This document shows positions 1 through 9,319 of a stretch of 64,000 bases of DNA, in pieces (position 1 is the stretch's first letter; each line of letters begins with the position of its first letter). Made by a program: the position numbers and the translations under genes. Origin of the DNA: Ascidiimonas sp046199005. Lineage in GTDB: Bacteria > Bacteroidota > Bacteroidia > Flavobacteriales > Flavobacteriaceae. Location: NCBI GenBank assembly GCA_046199005.1, contig CP176050.1:1-64000 (forward strand). The letters run 5' to 3'. The notes beneath the pieces are model-generated. The model was not told the origin of the DNA and did no database searches. It saw nothing but the letters and a program-made list of their open reading frames with translations.

Positions 1-141
1 CTGGTCTACCGTAAAAAGTGTTGAAATAGGCCCTACAAGCAAACCTATAAGAATAAGGGGTAAGATCGCTGGTATCTTAAACTTCCAGGCGACCCATTGC
101 GCAAAAATCCCAAGAATAATTATGCTTGCCAGCTCTAACAT
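1..141 (-). CDS. Cation/proton antiporter, N-terminal fragment (CPA-type)
   Basis: This is the first 47 residues of a protein that runs off the left edge of the window. The ATG is at 139-141 on the minus strand. The fragment reads as a start of alternating hydrophobic helices with a short charged break (WVAWKFKIPAILPLILIGLL followed by VGP). That pattern is typical of the first two helices of Na+/H+ or K+/H+ antiporters of the monovalent cation:proton antiporter families (NhaP/KefB-like), which exchange cations for protons across the inner membrane. Only the N-terminus is visible, so the subfamily, ion and any C-terminal TrkA domains cannot be judged. It is divergent from the MBL-fold gene that begins at 521. 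Confidence 0.6.
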   Translation of the reverse strand, partial: MLELASIIILGIFAQWVAWKFKIPAILPLILIGLLVGPISTLFTVDQ

Positions 142-520
142 AGTTTCAATTTTAATCGTGAAAATACCAATTTTTTTCTATTGTACTTTTAAATAGTATA
201 TAGATTATGGTACAAAAAAACATTCCTATCAAATCTGCTATAAAACGATCAAGTTTTAAAATGCATATTTTATCATACAAGTCTCTTTTATCTAATTGTA
301 GGCTTCATAATTTTAGTATCTAAGATCCTTTTACCTAAAATTGTCTGTTCTGATTATGTAATTACTAAATAAAGAATCCTTTTTTGTTAAAAATAAAATA
401 ATAAAAAGGGGTGTTTTCTTAATTGTTTACGGTTTTTGTTAATTTGCATCGTTCTGAAATAGCGTCTGCAAAGCTTGACGGCGTGTACGCTACGTACATT
501 TTTAAAATTGACTGAAAAAG
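142..520. other. Intergenic region between divergent genes
   Basis: 379 bp, very AT-rich, between the divergent antiporter fragment and the MBL-fold hydrolase. It must carry promoters for both. I see no convincing TTTG-N19-TAnnTTTG pair, no RNA gene and no ORF worth calling; the longest ATG frames are under about 20 codons. Confidence 0.5.
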
Positions 521-1381
521 ATGAAATTATATCCCATAGAATCGGGAAATTTTAAATTAGATGGAGGTGCAATGTTTGGCGTGGTTCCTAAAACGATCTG
601 GAGCAGAACGAACCCTGCCGACTCTAATAATCTTATCGATATGGCAGCACGATGCCTCTTAATTGAAGATGGTGATCGGCTCATTCTCATCGATACCGGA
701 ATGGGAAATAAGCAGAGTGATAAATTTTTTGGTTATTATTATCTGTGGGGTGATCATGACCTCGATAATTCGCTTCGGAAAGCTGGGTTTCATCGAGATG
801 ATATCACAGATGTATTTATGACCCATTTACATTTCGATCATTGCGGCGGAAGTATTCAGTGGAACAAAAACAAAACCGGTTACGAACCTGCGTTTAAAAA
901 TGCACGTTTCTGGACGAATGAAAAACATTGGCGATGGGCAGTTCACCCGAACGCACGAGAAAAAGCTTCTTTTTTGAAAGAAAATATTATGCCCATGGAA
1001 GAAAGCGGGCAATTGAACTTCATTTCACCCTCTGAACATAATTATACCTCAAACTCAGAACTCGGATTTGATATCCTGTATGTTGACGGGCACACTGAAA
1101 AGCAAATGCTTCCGGTGTTGACGTATCAGCAAAAAAAATTGATCTTCATGGCAGATCTTCTTCCTACTACAGGCCACATTCCGCTACCTTACGTAATGGG
1201 ATATGATACCAGACCCTTAATTACTCTTGATGAAAAAGATGCTTTTTTAAAGAAGGCTGCAGACGAAAATTATTTTCTCTTTCTGGAGCATGACCCGTAT
1301 ACAGAAATATGTACCGTAAAACATACTGAAAAAGGAGTTCGTCTAAACCAAAAATACACCTTTAGTGAAATATTTGATTAA
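521..1381 (+). CDS. MBL-fold metallo-hydrolase
   Basis: A 286-residue metallo-beta-lactamase-fold hydrolase with no evident signal peptide, so probably cytoplasmic. The zinc motif HLHFDH is at residues 102-107, followed by GG. Later candidate ligands are the His in VDGH, the Asp in FMADLLP and the His in LEHDP, so a dinuclear metal site is likely complete. The extended size and the sequence before the HxHxDH motif resemble the AHL-lactonase-like branch, but substrates in this superfamily vary widely (lactones, thioesters, phosphodiesters) and I would not assign one. The stop is only 9 bp before the ATG of the protease at 1391, so the two are probably co-transcribed. Confidence 0.85.
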   Translation: MKLYPIESGNFKLDGGAMFGVVPKTIWSRTNPADSNNLIDMAARCLLIEDGDRLILIDTGMGNKQSDKFFGYYYLWGDHDLDNSLRKAGFHRDDITDVFMTHLHFDHCGGSIQWNKNKTGYEPAFKNARFWTNEKHWRWAVHPNAREKASFLKENIMPMEESGQLNFISPSEHNYTSNSELGFDILYVDGHTEKQMLPVLTYQQKKLIFMADLLPTTGHIPLPYVMGYDTRPLITLDEKDAFLKKAADENYFLFLEHDPYTEICTVKHTEKGVRLNQKYTFSEIFD

Positions 1382-1390
1382 TTATTGTCT

Positions 1391-3004
1391 ATGAAATTTG
1401 CAACATCACTTTTAAGTTCTATCGCTGCAGCTACGTTACTCGTTTCTTGCGGTACTACTACTATTCTTTCTACTCCCATTGAAAATATAGATACGACACC
1501 TGTTAAAAGGTCTGAGCTTACAGAGAATGAACTGAAAAAATGGAATCTTTTAGATCTCATAAAAGATACCATTCCTGGTATGAGCGTAAACAGAGCTTAT
1601 ACAGAGGTAATCGAAAACAGAAGAGGAAAAACGGTCATTGTAGGGGTGATCGATTCTGGCGTAGATATTGAACATGAAGATCTTGCAGGTGTTATCTGGA
1701 CTAACACTGATGAGCGACCTAATAATGGAAAAGATGATGATGGAAATGGTTACATCGATGACATTCACGGTTGGAATTTTTTGGGTGATGCCATACATGA
1801 GAATATGGAATATGTGAGAATTCTAAAGAAAGGAGACGATGGTAGTGCTATCTATCAAAAGGCAAAGGCAGAACGTGAACAGGAGTACCAGCAATATGTG
1901 CAGCAAAAGCAACAAGTGGATATGCTGCTTCAACAAATTCCGCAAGCGAAATCAACAATCAAAAAGCATCTCAATAAAGAAGATTATACCATTGATGAGG
2001 TTAAAGCAATAAATAGCTCTGATGAAGCAGTAAATCAGGCAAAAGGCTTACTACTGTTTTTGGACCGCAATGACCTCAGCTACGAAAAGCTAAAGGAATA
2101 TGCAGATACTACCGTTTATAGTATGCTTAATTATAATTTGAATTTGGAATATGACGGAAGAGGTGTTGTAGGGGATGATCCTAATGATCTTAATGATCGC
2201 AATTACGGCAACAACAATGTTATGGGGCCAGATAAAGAGCATATCTTTCACGGTACTCACGTCGCCGGAACTATAGCTGCCATTAGAAATAATGGCAAGG
2301 GAATAAATGGGGTAGCCAATAACGTAAAAATTATGGTACTTCGTGCCGTACCCGATGGAGACGAATACGATAAAGATATCGCATTAGCCATAAGGTATGC
2401 AGTAGATAATGGTGCTAAAGTAATTAATACCAGCTTTGGTAAAGGCTATTCTCCTAATAAAGAATGGGTGATGGATGCAGTTAAATATGCCGCTTCGAAC
2501 GATGTCTTGATCGTGAATGCAGCTGGAAATGATGGTGAAGATGTAGATACCAATAACATTTTTCCTAACGATACTTATGACGGTAGTCCCGAGTACGCAG
2601 ACAATATGATCGTAGTAGGTGCTCTAAATTACACATATAATGGTGAATTAGTTGCTGATTTTTCAAATTACGGAAAAAATACGGTGGATGTATTTGCGCC
2701 CGGTGTAAAAATATGGTCAACAACGCCTGATAATGAATATGACTATTCTGATGGAACTTCTATGGCTACTCCAGGGGTTTCAGGAATTGCAGCGCTTATA
2801 AGATCCTATTATCCGACGCTTTCAGCTAGCCAGGTTAAAAAAATACTTATGAATTCTGGACTTACTACAAAACTCAAAGTCAAAGCTGGTAAAAGTGGCA
2901 ATTCAAAAACATTAAATGAAATCTCTGTATCTGGAAGGATAGTGAATGCTTATAATGCTTTAATTTTAGCAGATAAAGTTTCAAGAGGTTCTGTAAATCT
3001 TTAA
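1391..3004 (+). CDS. Subtilisin-like S8 family serine protease, lipoprotein
   Basis: A 537-residue S8 peptidase. I chose ATG 1391 over the in-frame TTG at 1385 because it starts directly on a lipoprotein signal (MKFATSLL...LLVSC|G), placing the mature enzyme on an envelope membrane. The catalytic triad is visible: Asp87 in VIDSGVD, His287 in HGTHVAG and Ser457 in DGTSMATP. The oxyanion Asn lies in NAAGND. Asp and His are about 200 residues apart, far more than in classical subtilisins. The insertion holds a charged, Gln-rich predicted helical segment (about residues 145-185) and probably acts as a cap or substrate-selecting module. It is followed after 18 bp by the M1 aminopeptidase, suggesting an extracytoplasmic protein-degradation pair. 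Confidence 0.92.
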   Translation: MKFATSLLSSIAAATLLVSCGTTTILSTPIENIDTTPVKRSELTENELKKWNLLDLIKDTIPGMSVNRAYTEVIENRRGKTVIVGVIDSGVDIEHEDLAGVIWTNTDERPNNGKDDDGNGYIDDIHGWNFLGDAIHENMEYVRILKKGDDGSAIYQKAKAEREQEYQQYVQQKQQVDMLLQQIPQAKSTIKKHLNKEDYTIDEVKAINSSDEAVNQAKGLLLFLDRNDLSYEKLKEYADTTVYSMLNYNLNLEYDGRGVVGDDPNDLNDRNYGNNNVMGPDKEHIFHGTHVAGTIAAIRNNGKGINGVANNVKIMVLRAVPDGDEYDKDIALAIRYAVDNGAKVINTSFGKGYSPNKEWVMDAVKYAASNDVLIVNAAGNDGEDVDTNNIFPNDTYDGSPEYADNMIVVGALNYTYNGELVADFSNYGKNTVDVFAPGVKIWSTTPDNEYDYSDGTSMATPGVSGIAALIRSYYPTLSASQVKKILMNSGLTTKLKVKAGKSGNSKTLNEISVSGRIVNAYNALILADKVSRGSVNL

Positions 3005-3022
3005 AAAAATAATTTCAAGCAA

Positions 3023-4942
3023 ATGAAAAAAACGATCATCACATTTTTAAGCATAGGATGTATCATAAGCGCATGCGCTAAAAACCCTCCAGAAAAACAA
3101 CTCCCCGTGTTACACAACAAGGTAGTTTCCTTCGAAAGCTACTGGCAGCAACATGTGGATTATACGATGGATGTCAAGGTTAATGTTGAAAATTATCAAT
3201 ATACAGGTACGCAAAAACTGGTCTACACGAACAATTCTCCTGATGTCCTTTCAAAGGTATATTATCATTTGTATTTCAATGCTTTCCAGCCGGGAAGCGA
3301 AATGGACATCAGGCTCCAGAACATTGCAGATCCAGATAACAGAATGGTAGATGAAGTGACCGATGCTGATGGGAAAACCAGCTACGAAAGTCGTATTGCA
3401 AAACTTTCTCCCTCAGAGATTGGTTATTTAAAAGTATTGTCCTTAAAGCAGGATGGACAGGCTTTGCAGCATGAAACCGCAGGTACGGTTTTGGAGGTTA
3501 TTTTGCAAAAGCCAATTGCTCCAGGTGAAAGCACTACGTTTGATATGGAATTCGAAGGGCAGGTACCCGTACAAATAAGAAGGTCTGGTAGAAATAACAG
3601 AGATGGTGTTGCCCTGTCGATGACGCAGTGGTATCCTAAAATGGCTGAGTATGATTTTGAAGGTTGGCATGCAGACCCGTATATCGCAAGAGAGTTTCAC
3701 GGGGTATGGGGTAATTTTGATGTAAAGATCACTATTGATAAGGATTATATCTTAGGTGGAACAGGTTATTTGCAAAATCCGGAGGCAATAGGTTACGGAT
3801 ATGAAAAGCCAGGAACCAAAATCAAAAAACAACGAGGTAAAACCAAAACCTGGCACTTTAAAGCTCCTAATGTTCACGATTTTACCTGGGCAGCAGATCC
3901 TGAATATATTCATGATACTCTGGAAACTAAAAGTGGTACTACCTTGCATTTTCTCTACAAAAATGATCCGGATGTAATAGAAAACTGGAAAAAAATTCAG
4001 CCTTTAACTGCTGATCTCCTAGCTTACTATAATGAAAATATTGGACCTTACCCATGGAAACAATATTCAGTTATTCAAGGAGGTGATGGCGGAATGGAAT
4101 ACGCAATGTGCACCCTTATCACCGGTGGAAGTAGTTTTAATGCTTTGTTTGGCACTACAGCTCATGAGATGGCTCACGCCTGGTTTCAACACATACTTGC
4201 CACCAATGAAGCAAAACACTCCTGGATGGATGAAGGTTTTACTTCCTATATTTCTGACCTTGCAGAGAATCATGTTTTAGGAAGAACTCCTGAAAATCCT
4301 TTTAAAAGTGCCTATAACAGTTACTTTAGGTTGGTAGCTTCTGGTGCAGAACAGCCTCAAACTACGCACTCTGATCGTTATAACTTTAATTTTGCTTATG
4401 GAGTTTCTGCCTACAGTAAAGGCGAAGTTTTTTTAGCGCAACTAGGATATATTATTGGTGAAGAAAAACTGGCAGAAACCTTAAAACGCTATTACGAAGA
4501 ATTTAAATTTAAGCACCCTACTCCTAATGATTTCAAAAGAGTAGCGGAAAAAGTCTCTGGTATTCAGCTTGATTGGTATTTAATGGATTGGACACAAACT
4601 ACCAATAGAATTGATTACGGAATAAAAGAGGTAACAGCAGCGGAAAATAAAACTCAGATTACGTTGCAGCGAATTGGTCTTATGCCGATGCCGCTTGACG
4701 TAGTGGTTACCTATAAAGACGGATCTCAGGAACTTTATTATATCCCCTTACGAATGATGAGGGGAGAAAAAGCTGCTCAGACCAATATGAAAAGAAAAAT
4801 CATGGAAGATTGGCCTTGGGCATACCCTTCTTACCAACTGTTAATTAATAAGCCAAAAAGTGAAATCGCTACCATAGAAGTCGATCCTTCGCAACGAATG
4901 GCAGATATAAGAAGAGATAATAACAAAGTTGAGGTAGAATAA
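3023..4942 (+). CDS. M1 family zinc metallopeptidase (aminopeptidase), lipoprotein
   Basis: A 639-residue gluzincin. The signal sequence ends with a lipobox (IISAC|A), so it is a lipoprotein. The zinc site is HEMAH (His381, Glu382, His385) with the third ligand Glu404 in WMDEGF, matching the HExxH-X18-E spacing. The substrate-binding GxMEN-type motif appears as GGMEYAM, with Tyr replacing the usual Asn, a variation seen in bacterial M1-like lipoproteins. The N-terminal beta domain (about residues 40-250) and the C-terminal region after about 540 fit the family. It probably trims peptides released by the upstream S8 protease. A terminator follows its stop. Confidence 0.92.
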   Translation: MKKTIITFLSIGCIISACAKNPPEKQLPVLHNKVVSFESYWQQHVDYTMDVKVNVENYQYTGTQKLVYTNNSPDVLSKVYYHLYFNAFQPGSEMDIRLQNIADPDNRMVDEVTDADGKTSYESRIAKLSPSEIGYLKVLSLKQDGQALQHETAGTVLEVILQKPIAPGESTTFDMEFEGQVPVQIRRSGRNNRDGVALSMTQWYPKMAEYDFEGWHADPYIAREFHGVWGNFDVKITIDKDYILGGTGYLQNPEAIGYGYEKPGTKIKKQRGKTKTWHFKAPNVHDFTWAADPEYIHDTLETKSGTTLHFLYKNDPDVIENWKKIQPLTADLLAYYNENIGPYPWKQYSVIQGGDGGMEYAMCTLITGGSSFNALFGTTAHEMAHAWFQHILATNEAKHSWMDEGFTSYISDLAENHVLGRTPENPFKSAYNSYFRLVASGAEQPQTTHSDRYNFNFAYGVSAYSKGEVFLAQLGYIIGEEKLAETLKRYYEEFKFKHPTPNDFKRVAEKVSGIQLDWYLMDWTQTTNRIDYGIKEVTAAENKTQITLQRIGLMPMPLDVVVTYKDGSQELYYIPLRMMRGEKAAQTNMKRKIMEDWPWAYPSYQLLINKPKSEIATIEVDPSQRMADIRRDNNKVEVE

Positions 4943-4970
4943 CCTAGATGTTATTTCTTAAATAATAAAG

Positions 4971-5007
4971 CCGTCTGAGACAGTTTTCAGGCGGTTTTCC
5001 TATTTTT
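4971..5007 (+). terminator. Rho-independent terminator after M1 peptidase gene
   Basis: The stem CCGTCTGA / TCAGGCGG (4971-4978 with 4987-4994, one G-T pair) has an 8-nt loop and is followed by a T-rich tract. It lies 28 bp after the stop and separates the protease operon from rnpA. Confidence 0.75.
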
Positions 5008-5025
5008 ACGCCCTATTTTATCTTC

Positions 5026-5403
5026 ATGAACCAACGTTTTTCTAAAATAGAAAAATTAAAAAGCCGCAAACTCATCGAAAAGATCTTCGCTGAGGGAAAT
5101 TCAGTATCTAAATACCCATTAAAAGTATTTTATACGACAACAACTTACAAAAATGCTCCCTTAGCTCAGGCGGGATTTTCTGTATCGAAGCGAAATTTTA
5201 AAAAAGCGGTCGATCGAAATAGAATAAAACGACTGATGCGTGAGGCGTACAGATACCAAAAACCCATTCTTTTTAACAATCTATCAACATCTTATGCGTT
5301 CATGTTTTTGTACCTTGGAAAAGAATCCACAGATTTTAAATCTATTGAAAAAAGCATGGAACAGTTGTTGCGGAAGTTTCTAGACAAAATTGCATCGGAA
5401 TGA
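5026..5403 (+). CDS. rnpA: Ribonuclease P protein component
   Basis: A 125-residue RnpA, the basic protein that binds RNase P RNA and helps process tRNA 5' leaders. The family signature is clear in the segment from GFSVSKRNFKKAV through DRNRIKRLMREAYR, about residues 49-77. The N-terminal LKSRKLIEKIFAEG motif is also typical. Lysine and arginine are abundant throughout. Its ATG follows the upstream terminator by under 20 bp. The last 4 bp overlap the next start codon (ATGA), so it is translationally coupled to the DUF4349 lipoprotein. In many bacteria rnpA sits beside rpmH and oriC; rpmH is not here. Confidence 0.95.
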   Translation: MNQRFSKIEKLKSRKLIEKIFAEGNSVSKYPLKVFYTTTTYKNAPLAQAGFSVSKRNFKKAVDRNRIKRLMREAYRYQKPILFNNLSTSYAFMFLYLGKESTDFKSIEKSMEQLLRKFLDKIASE

Positions 5404-6206
5404 AATTATATAGTTGGTTTTTATTTTTGTTAATTGTTGCATGCAAAGGAAGTGTATCTGAAAATGATACCAATGTTTTTGGTATTACTTCTCCCGAAGA
5501 AGTAATAGATGAAATTCTACTTGAGCCTGCTTCAGAACCAGTAGCCTCTAAGCAAGAACAAAAAATTATTCTTGAAAGTTATCTTGTGTTTGAAACGTCT
5601 AACATGGATAAGACTTATAAGGATGTAGCGTTGTATGTTAAAGACAATGGAGGATACATTCAAAGTGATCAATCCAGTAAAAGTTACGATCGACTCAACA
5701 GAACGATCATTGCCAGAGTTCCTTCAGAAAATTTTCATAAAGTCATCGATTCGATTAGTGCCGATGTTCGTTATTTTGACACAAAGAATAGCACGGCAAC
5801 CGACGTTACAGAGGAGTTTATTGATATCACCGCAAGATTAAAAGCAAAAAGAGCTCTTGAAGAGCGTTATTTACAACTTCTGAATAAAGCAAAAAACGTA
5901 AAAGAAATACTTGAAATAGAAAAGGAGCTTTCTGTAATTAGGGAGGAAATAGAGTCAAGAGAAGGACGGCTTAAGTATTTAAAAAATAAGGTTTCATATA
6001 GTACATTAACCGTTCAGTTTTATAAGGTTACCAAAGATAAAGGAATTACCATTTCGTATGGTACCAAAATGTGGAACGCCATTAAAGGTGGTTTTAATGG
6101 GCTTTCGCTCTTCTTTTTAGGCGTACTTACCGTTTGGCCCTTCATTATCATCTTAGGGATACTTATTTTTATCGTTCGTAAATGGCTTAAAAGAAAGAAT
6201 ACATAG
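5400..6206 (+). CDS. DUF4349 domain lipoprotein
   Basis: A 268-residue protein with a lipoprotein signal (LLIVAC|K), a DUF4349 domain and a C-terminal transmembrane helix (about 240-262) ending in a basic tail (RKWLKRKN). The middle of the domain (about 145-200) is a strongly charged coiled coil containing the ITARLKAKRALEERY motif, followed by the segment LLNKAKNVKEILEIEKELSV that is typical of DUF4349. The family is common in bacterial envelopes and its molecular role is unknown; sequence around residues 65-140 resembles an adhesion-like alpha/beta domain. It overlaps rnpA by 4 bp and precedes an S41 protease by 20 bp, so all three are likely co-transcribed. Confidence 0.88.
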   Translation: MKLYSWFLFLLIVACKGSVSENDTNVFGITSPEEVIDEILLEPASEPVASKQEQKIILESYLVFETSNMDKTYKDVALYVKDNGGYIQSDQSSKSYDRLNRTIIARVPSENFHKVIDSISADVRYFDTKNSTATDVTEEFIDITARLKAKRALEERYLQLLNKAKNVKEILEIEKELSVIREEIESREGRLKYLKNKVSYSTLTVQFYKVTKDKGITISYGTKMWNAIKGGFNGLSLFFLGVLTVWPFIIILGILIFIVRKWLKRKNT

Positions 6207-6226
6207 AATTATTAAAAGGAAACACC

Positions 6227-7849
6227 ATGAAGAAGAAAATTGTTATTCTCACATCTGCCGTTCTTATATTTTTTGTGAGTGTAGGTTTTAAAAGTGACTT
6301 TTTTGAAATTGCAAAGCAAATAGAAATCTTCACTACACTGTTCAAAGAGCTCAATATGAATTATGTAGATGAGACCAATCCTGCAGAGCTTATGGACACA
6401 GCCATAAAAAATATGCTGGAAGAATTAGATCCTTATACCAGATATCTGAACGAACAGGATGTAGAAGAATACAAAATCAAAAATGCAGGTGAATATTCTG
6501 GTATCGGTGCGGTTGTGAAAGGATACAGAGATAAACTTCTCATTGTAGAGCCTTACAAAGGATATCCTGCAGATCTAGCAGGACTGAAAGCTGGTGATGA
6601 AATCGTAAAAATAGGTGATATTGAAGTAGCCGATTTTAAAGATGATGCAAGCGAACTCCTAAAAGGTGCCGTCAAAAGTAAAATCGAACTTACCTTTAAG
6701 AGGCAGGGAGAGCTTAAAAAAACAACGCTGATAAGAGAAGAGATTGAAGTAGATGCTGTTCCTTTTTATGGTAAAGTAGACAGTAAAACAGGGTATATTG
6801 TGCTCTCAAAATTTAATAGAAAGGCATCTGCTCAAACTAAAGAAGCACTGGTAGATCTTAAAGCAGATGGAGCAGAAAGAATTATTCTGGATCTGAGAGG
6901 GAATCCAGGAGGTTTGTTAACAGAAGCAATTAATGTGACCAATCTTTTTGTACCAAAAGGAGAACTTATTGTGACTACTCAATCCAAAGTCAAGAAATTC
7001 AATAGAGAGTATAAAACCCGTAATAAACCGGTTGATACTAACATCCCATTGGTTATTCTTGTAGATGGAGGCAGCGCATCTGCCAGTGAAATCGTGTCTG
7101 GCGCACTTCAGGATCTTGATAGAGCGGTTATCATTGGTACCAGGAGTTTTGGAAAAGGACTCGTACAAAGACCGCTAAAACTCACGTATGGAACACAGTT
7201 AAAAGTGACCATTTCTCGTTACTATACCCCGTCTGGAAGATGTATTCAGGCACTTGATTACTGGAATAGAGATGAAAATGGAAAAGCAGTTAGGACCGAT
7301 GCTTCTAGATACAACGCTTTTAAGACTAGAAAAGGAAGAACCGTCTATGATGGAGGAGGTATTTCTCCAGATCTTGAAATAGAATCGCTTAAAAACACTA
7401 AACTTACTGCTGCATTAATCCGTAATAATGTATTATTTGATTTTGCTACCAATTATTACTACAGAAAATCCTTTTCATCTATTGACGACTTTAACTTCTC
7501 TAAAAGTGATTATGAAGATTTTAAAAAGTTCGTTACAGCAGGTAATTTTGATTATAAAACAGATACAGAGAAAACCATTGAAAAACTCATTGAAAACGAA
7601 GAAACAAAAGAGTTAGGAGCAACTGTACTTTCAGATTACCAAAAACTACTTTCAGATATTCAAAAGAGCAAAGCAGCAGCCTTAGATATCCATAAAGATA
7701 AGCTGGAAAATGAATTGAAAGATGAGATTATTAAACGCTATTTTTACCGTGAAGGCCTTTATAATTATTATCTGCAAAATGATGAAACCATCCTTACCAG
7801 CAAGAAAATTTTAGCGGATAAAAGCAAATATGAAAAACTACTTAAATAA
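6227..7849 (+). CDS. S41 family C-terminal processing peptidase (CtpA/Prc-like)
   Basis: A 540-residue periplasmic serine protease. It has an N-terminal signal or anchor helix (residues 5-20). A PDZ domain (about 85-165, with YSGIGAVV and a GLKAGDEI loop) selects C-terminal tails. The S41 catalytic core (about 175-370) contains LDLRGNPGG, the nucleophile region GGSASASEI and the catalytic Lys in FGKGLVQ. The family cleaves proteins from exposed C-termini, using a Ser-Lys dyad. The last 150 residues are charged and helical, as in other Bacteroidota tail-specific proteases. An AAAAGGA tract just before the ATG is a possible ribosome site, though this phylum makes little use of them. Confidence 0.93.
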   Translation: MKKKIVILTSAVLIFFVSVGFKSDFFEIAKQIEIFTTLFKELNMNYVDETNPAELMDTAIKNMLEELDPYTRYLNEQDVEEYKIKNAGEYSGIGAVVKGYRDKLLIVEPYKGYPADLAGLKAGDEIVKIGDIEVADFKDDASELLKGAVKSKIELTFKRQGELKKTTLIREEIEVDAVPFYGKVDSKTGYIVLSKFNRKASAQTKEALVDLKADGAERIILDLRGNPGGLLTEAINVTNLFVPKGELIVTTQSKVKKFNREYKTRNKPVDTNIPLVILVDGGSASASEIVSGALQDLDRAVIIGTRSFGKGLVQRPLKLTYGTQLKVTISRYYTPSGRCIQALDYWNRDENGKAVRTDASRYNAFKTRKGRTVYDGGGISPDLEIESLKNTKLTAALIRNNVLFDFATNYYYRKSFSSIDDFNFSKSDYEDFKKFVTAGNFDYKTDTEKTIEKLIENEETKELGATVLSDYQKLLSDIQKSKAAALDIHKDKLENELKDEIIKRYFYREGLYNYYLQNDETILTSKKILADKSKYEKLLK

Positions 7850-7934
7850 GCCTTTTATAAAAAATATGTTCAAAAATCATGTACCTCTCTACTTTAGAAT
7901 AGCTAGAAAAATCATGTAGAGAAATTTTCATCTT

Positions 7935-8333
7935 ATGGATCAAATTACCTTAACCACTCCAGGTCTTCTATTTTCTGCAATTTCTCTTTTATTACTCGCT
8001 TATACGAATAGATTTTTGGCTATTGCAGCTTTGATAAGGAAACTTCATGCTGATTATCAAATAAATCCCTCCAGTCTTCTAGAAGGTCAGATTCGTAACT
8101 TAAGAAGACGTCTTACGTTAATAAAAAATATGCAGCTATGGGGAGTAATCAGTCTCTTTCTCTGCGTTTTGTGTATGTTTTTGATCTTCTTTGAAAAATA
8201 TATTCTCGGACAATGGATTTTTGGTGGCGGACTGCTACTGCTTTTGATTTCATTGGCTTTATCTATTAAAGAAATACAGATTTCTGTAAATGCTCTTAAT
8301 TTACAATTAAGAAGTATGGAAAATCCTGAATAG
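7935..8333 (+). CDS. DUF2721 family membrane protein
   Basis: A 132-residue protein with three hydrophobic helices (about 10-30, 70-95 and 98-118) and a charged helical hairpin between the first two. The pattern of a first helix ending in NRF, a loop with RxLxxxY, and two closely packed later helices matches DUF2721. The family is uncharacterised. A GNAT gene follows after 8 bp, so it probably heads a short operon with it and the SRPBCC gene. Confidence 0.75.
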   Translation: MDQITLTTPGLLFSAISLLLLAYTNRFLAIAALIRKLHADYQINPSSLLEGQIRNLRRRLTLIKNMQLWGVISLFLCVLCMFLIFFEKYILGQWIFGGGLLLLLISLALSIKEIQISVNALNLQLRSMENPE

Positions 8334-8341
8334 CAGTAACA

Positions 8342-8839
8342 ATGGTAATAATACAAGCTTCCCAAGAGCAAATGCCGCTCATAAGGGCTATGGCAAGTAA
8401 AATTTGGCCTCATAATTATAAGAACATGATTTCTGGAGCGCAAATTGCGTATATGCTGGATCTTATGTATAGCGATGAAGCTCTGTCTGAACAACTTTTA
8501 AAAAATCATGTTTTTCTCATCGCTTTTGAGCAGAATAATCCTCTGGGATTTGCATCTTATGAATTGAATTTTGATTCAAACTCAGAAACAAGACTCCACA
8601 AAATTTACGTACTTCCTGAAATACAAGGAAAAGGCGTTGGTAAAGCTTTACTTGACGAAGTAATTAAGATTGCAGGTGAAAACCTGAATAAGAAAATTTC
8701 TCTTACGGTTAACAGAACGAACAAAGCCGTGAGCTTCTATAAAAAATCAGGCTTCAGGATCACAGCCAGTGTTGATAAACCTATAGGTAACGGGTTTTTA
8801 ATGGAAGACTACATAATGAAAAAAGACTTGATAGCTTAG
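8342..8839 (+). CDS. GNAT family N-acetyltransferase
   Basis: A 165-residue acetyltransferase. The acetyl-CoA pyrophosphate loop reads QGKGVGKALL (about residues 98-107), after the beta-4 segment LHKIYVLPE. The C-terminal motif NKAVSFYKKSGF is typical of RimI-like GNATs. It transfers acetyl from acetyl-CoA to an amine; the substrate cannot be read from sequence. It sits 8 bp after the DUF2721 gene and 3 bp before the SRPBCC gene, consistent with one transcript. Confidence 0.9.
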   Translation: MVIIQASQEQMPLIRAMASKIWPHNYKNMISGAQIAYMLDLMYSDEALSEQLLKNHVFLIAFEQNNPLGFASYELNFDSNSETRLHKIYVLPEIQGKGVGKALLDEVIKIAGENLNKKISLTVNRTNKAVSFYKKSGFRITASVDKPIGNGFLMEDYIMKKDLIA

Positions 8840-8842
8840 TAT

Positions 8843-9319
8843 ATGCCAATAATTCGTCTGGATACTTATATAGAATTGCCGATAGAAAAAGTTTTTGACC
8901 TTTCCAGAAGTATTGAGTTTCACACAAAATCCACAGCGCATACTCAAGAAAGTGTAGTAGCTGGAAAAAGATCTGGTTTACTTAATTTGAATGAAACTGT
9001 TACCTGGAAAGCAAAACATTTAGGTATTTGGCAAAAACTAACTGTGAGGATTACAGCCTGTGATCCTCCAAATTATTTTGTAGACGAAATGGTATCAGGT
9101 GCTTTCAAAGATTTTAAACATGAACACTTCTTCAAAGCGCATAAAGGAGGTACACTTATGAAAGATATTTTTCAATATTCTTCTCCATTTGGTCTTTTAG
9201 GAAAACTGGTAGATTTTATCTTTTTGGAAAAATACATGAAGAAGTTTCTGCAAAAAAGGAATGAGATGCTAAAAGAAATCGCTGAAACAAATAACTGGCA
9301 AGCTTTTATTGATCCTTAA
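8843..9319 (+). CDS. SRPBCC (START-like) family protein
   Basis: A 158-residue single-domain protein of the SRPBCC fold. The opening strand-helix (IRLDTYIELPIEKVFDLSRS), the central strand pair around VTWKAKHLG and FVDEMVSGAFKDFKHEH, and a long amphipathic C-terminal helix fit the cyclase/dehydrase-like branch. These proteins form a deep hydrophobic pocket; the ligand is unknown. Its last 14 bp overlap the 3' end of the convergent ElaA-like gene. Confidence 0.85.
   Translation: MPIIRLDTYIELPIEKVFDLSRSIEFHTKSTAHTQESVVAGKRSGLLNLNETVTWKAKHLGIWQKLTVRITACDPPNYFVDEMVSGAFKDFKHEHFFKAHKGGTLMKDIFQYSSPFGLLGKLVDFIFLEKYMKKFLQKRNEMLKEIAETNNWQAFIDP

Noticed and set aside
8087..8494. 135-codon minus-strand ORF
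   Set aside because: Lies antisense across DUF2721 and GNAT genes, both of which have clear families.
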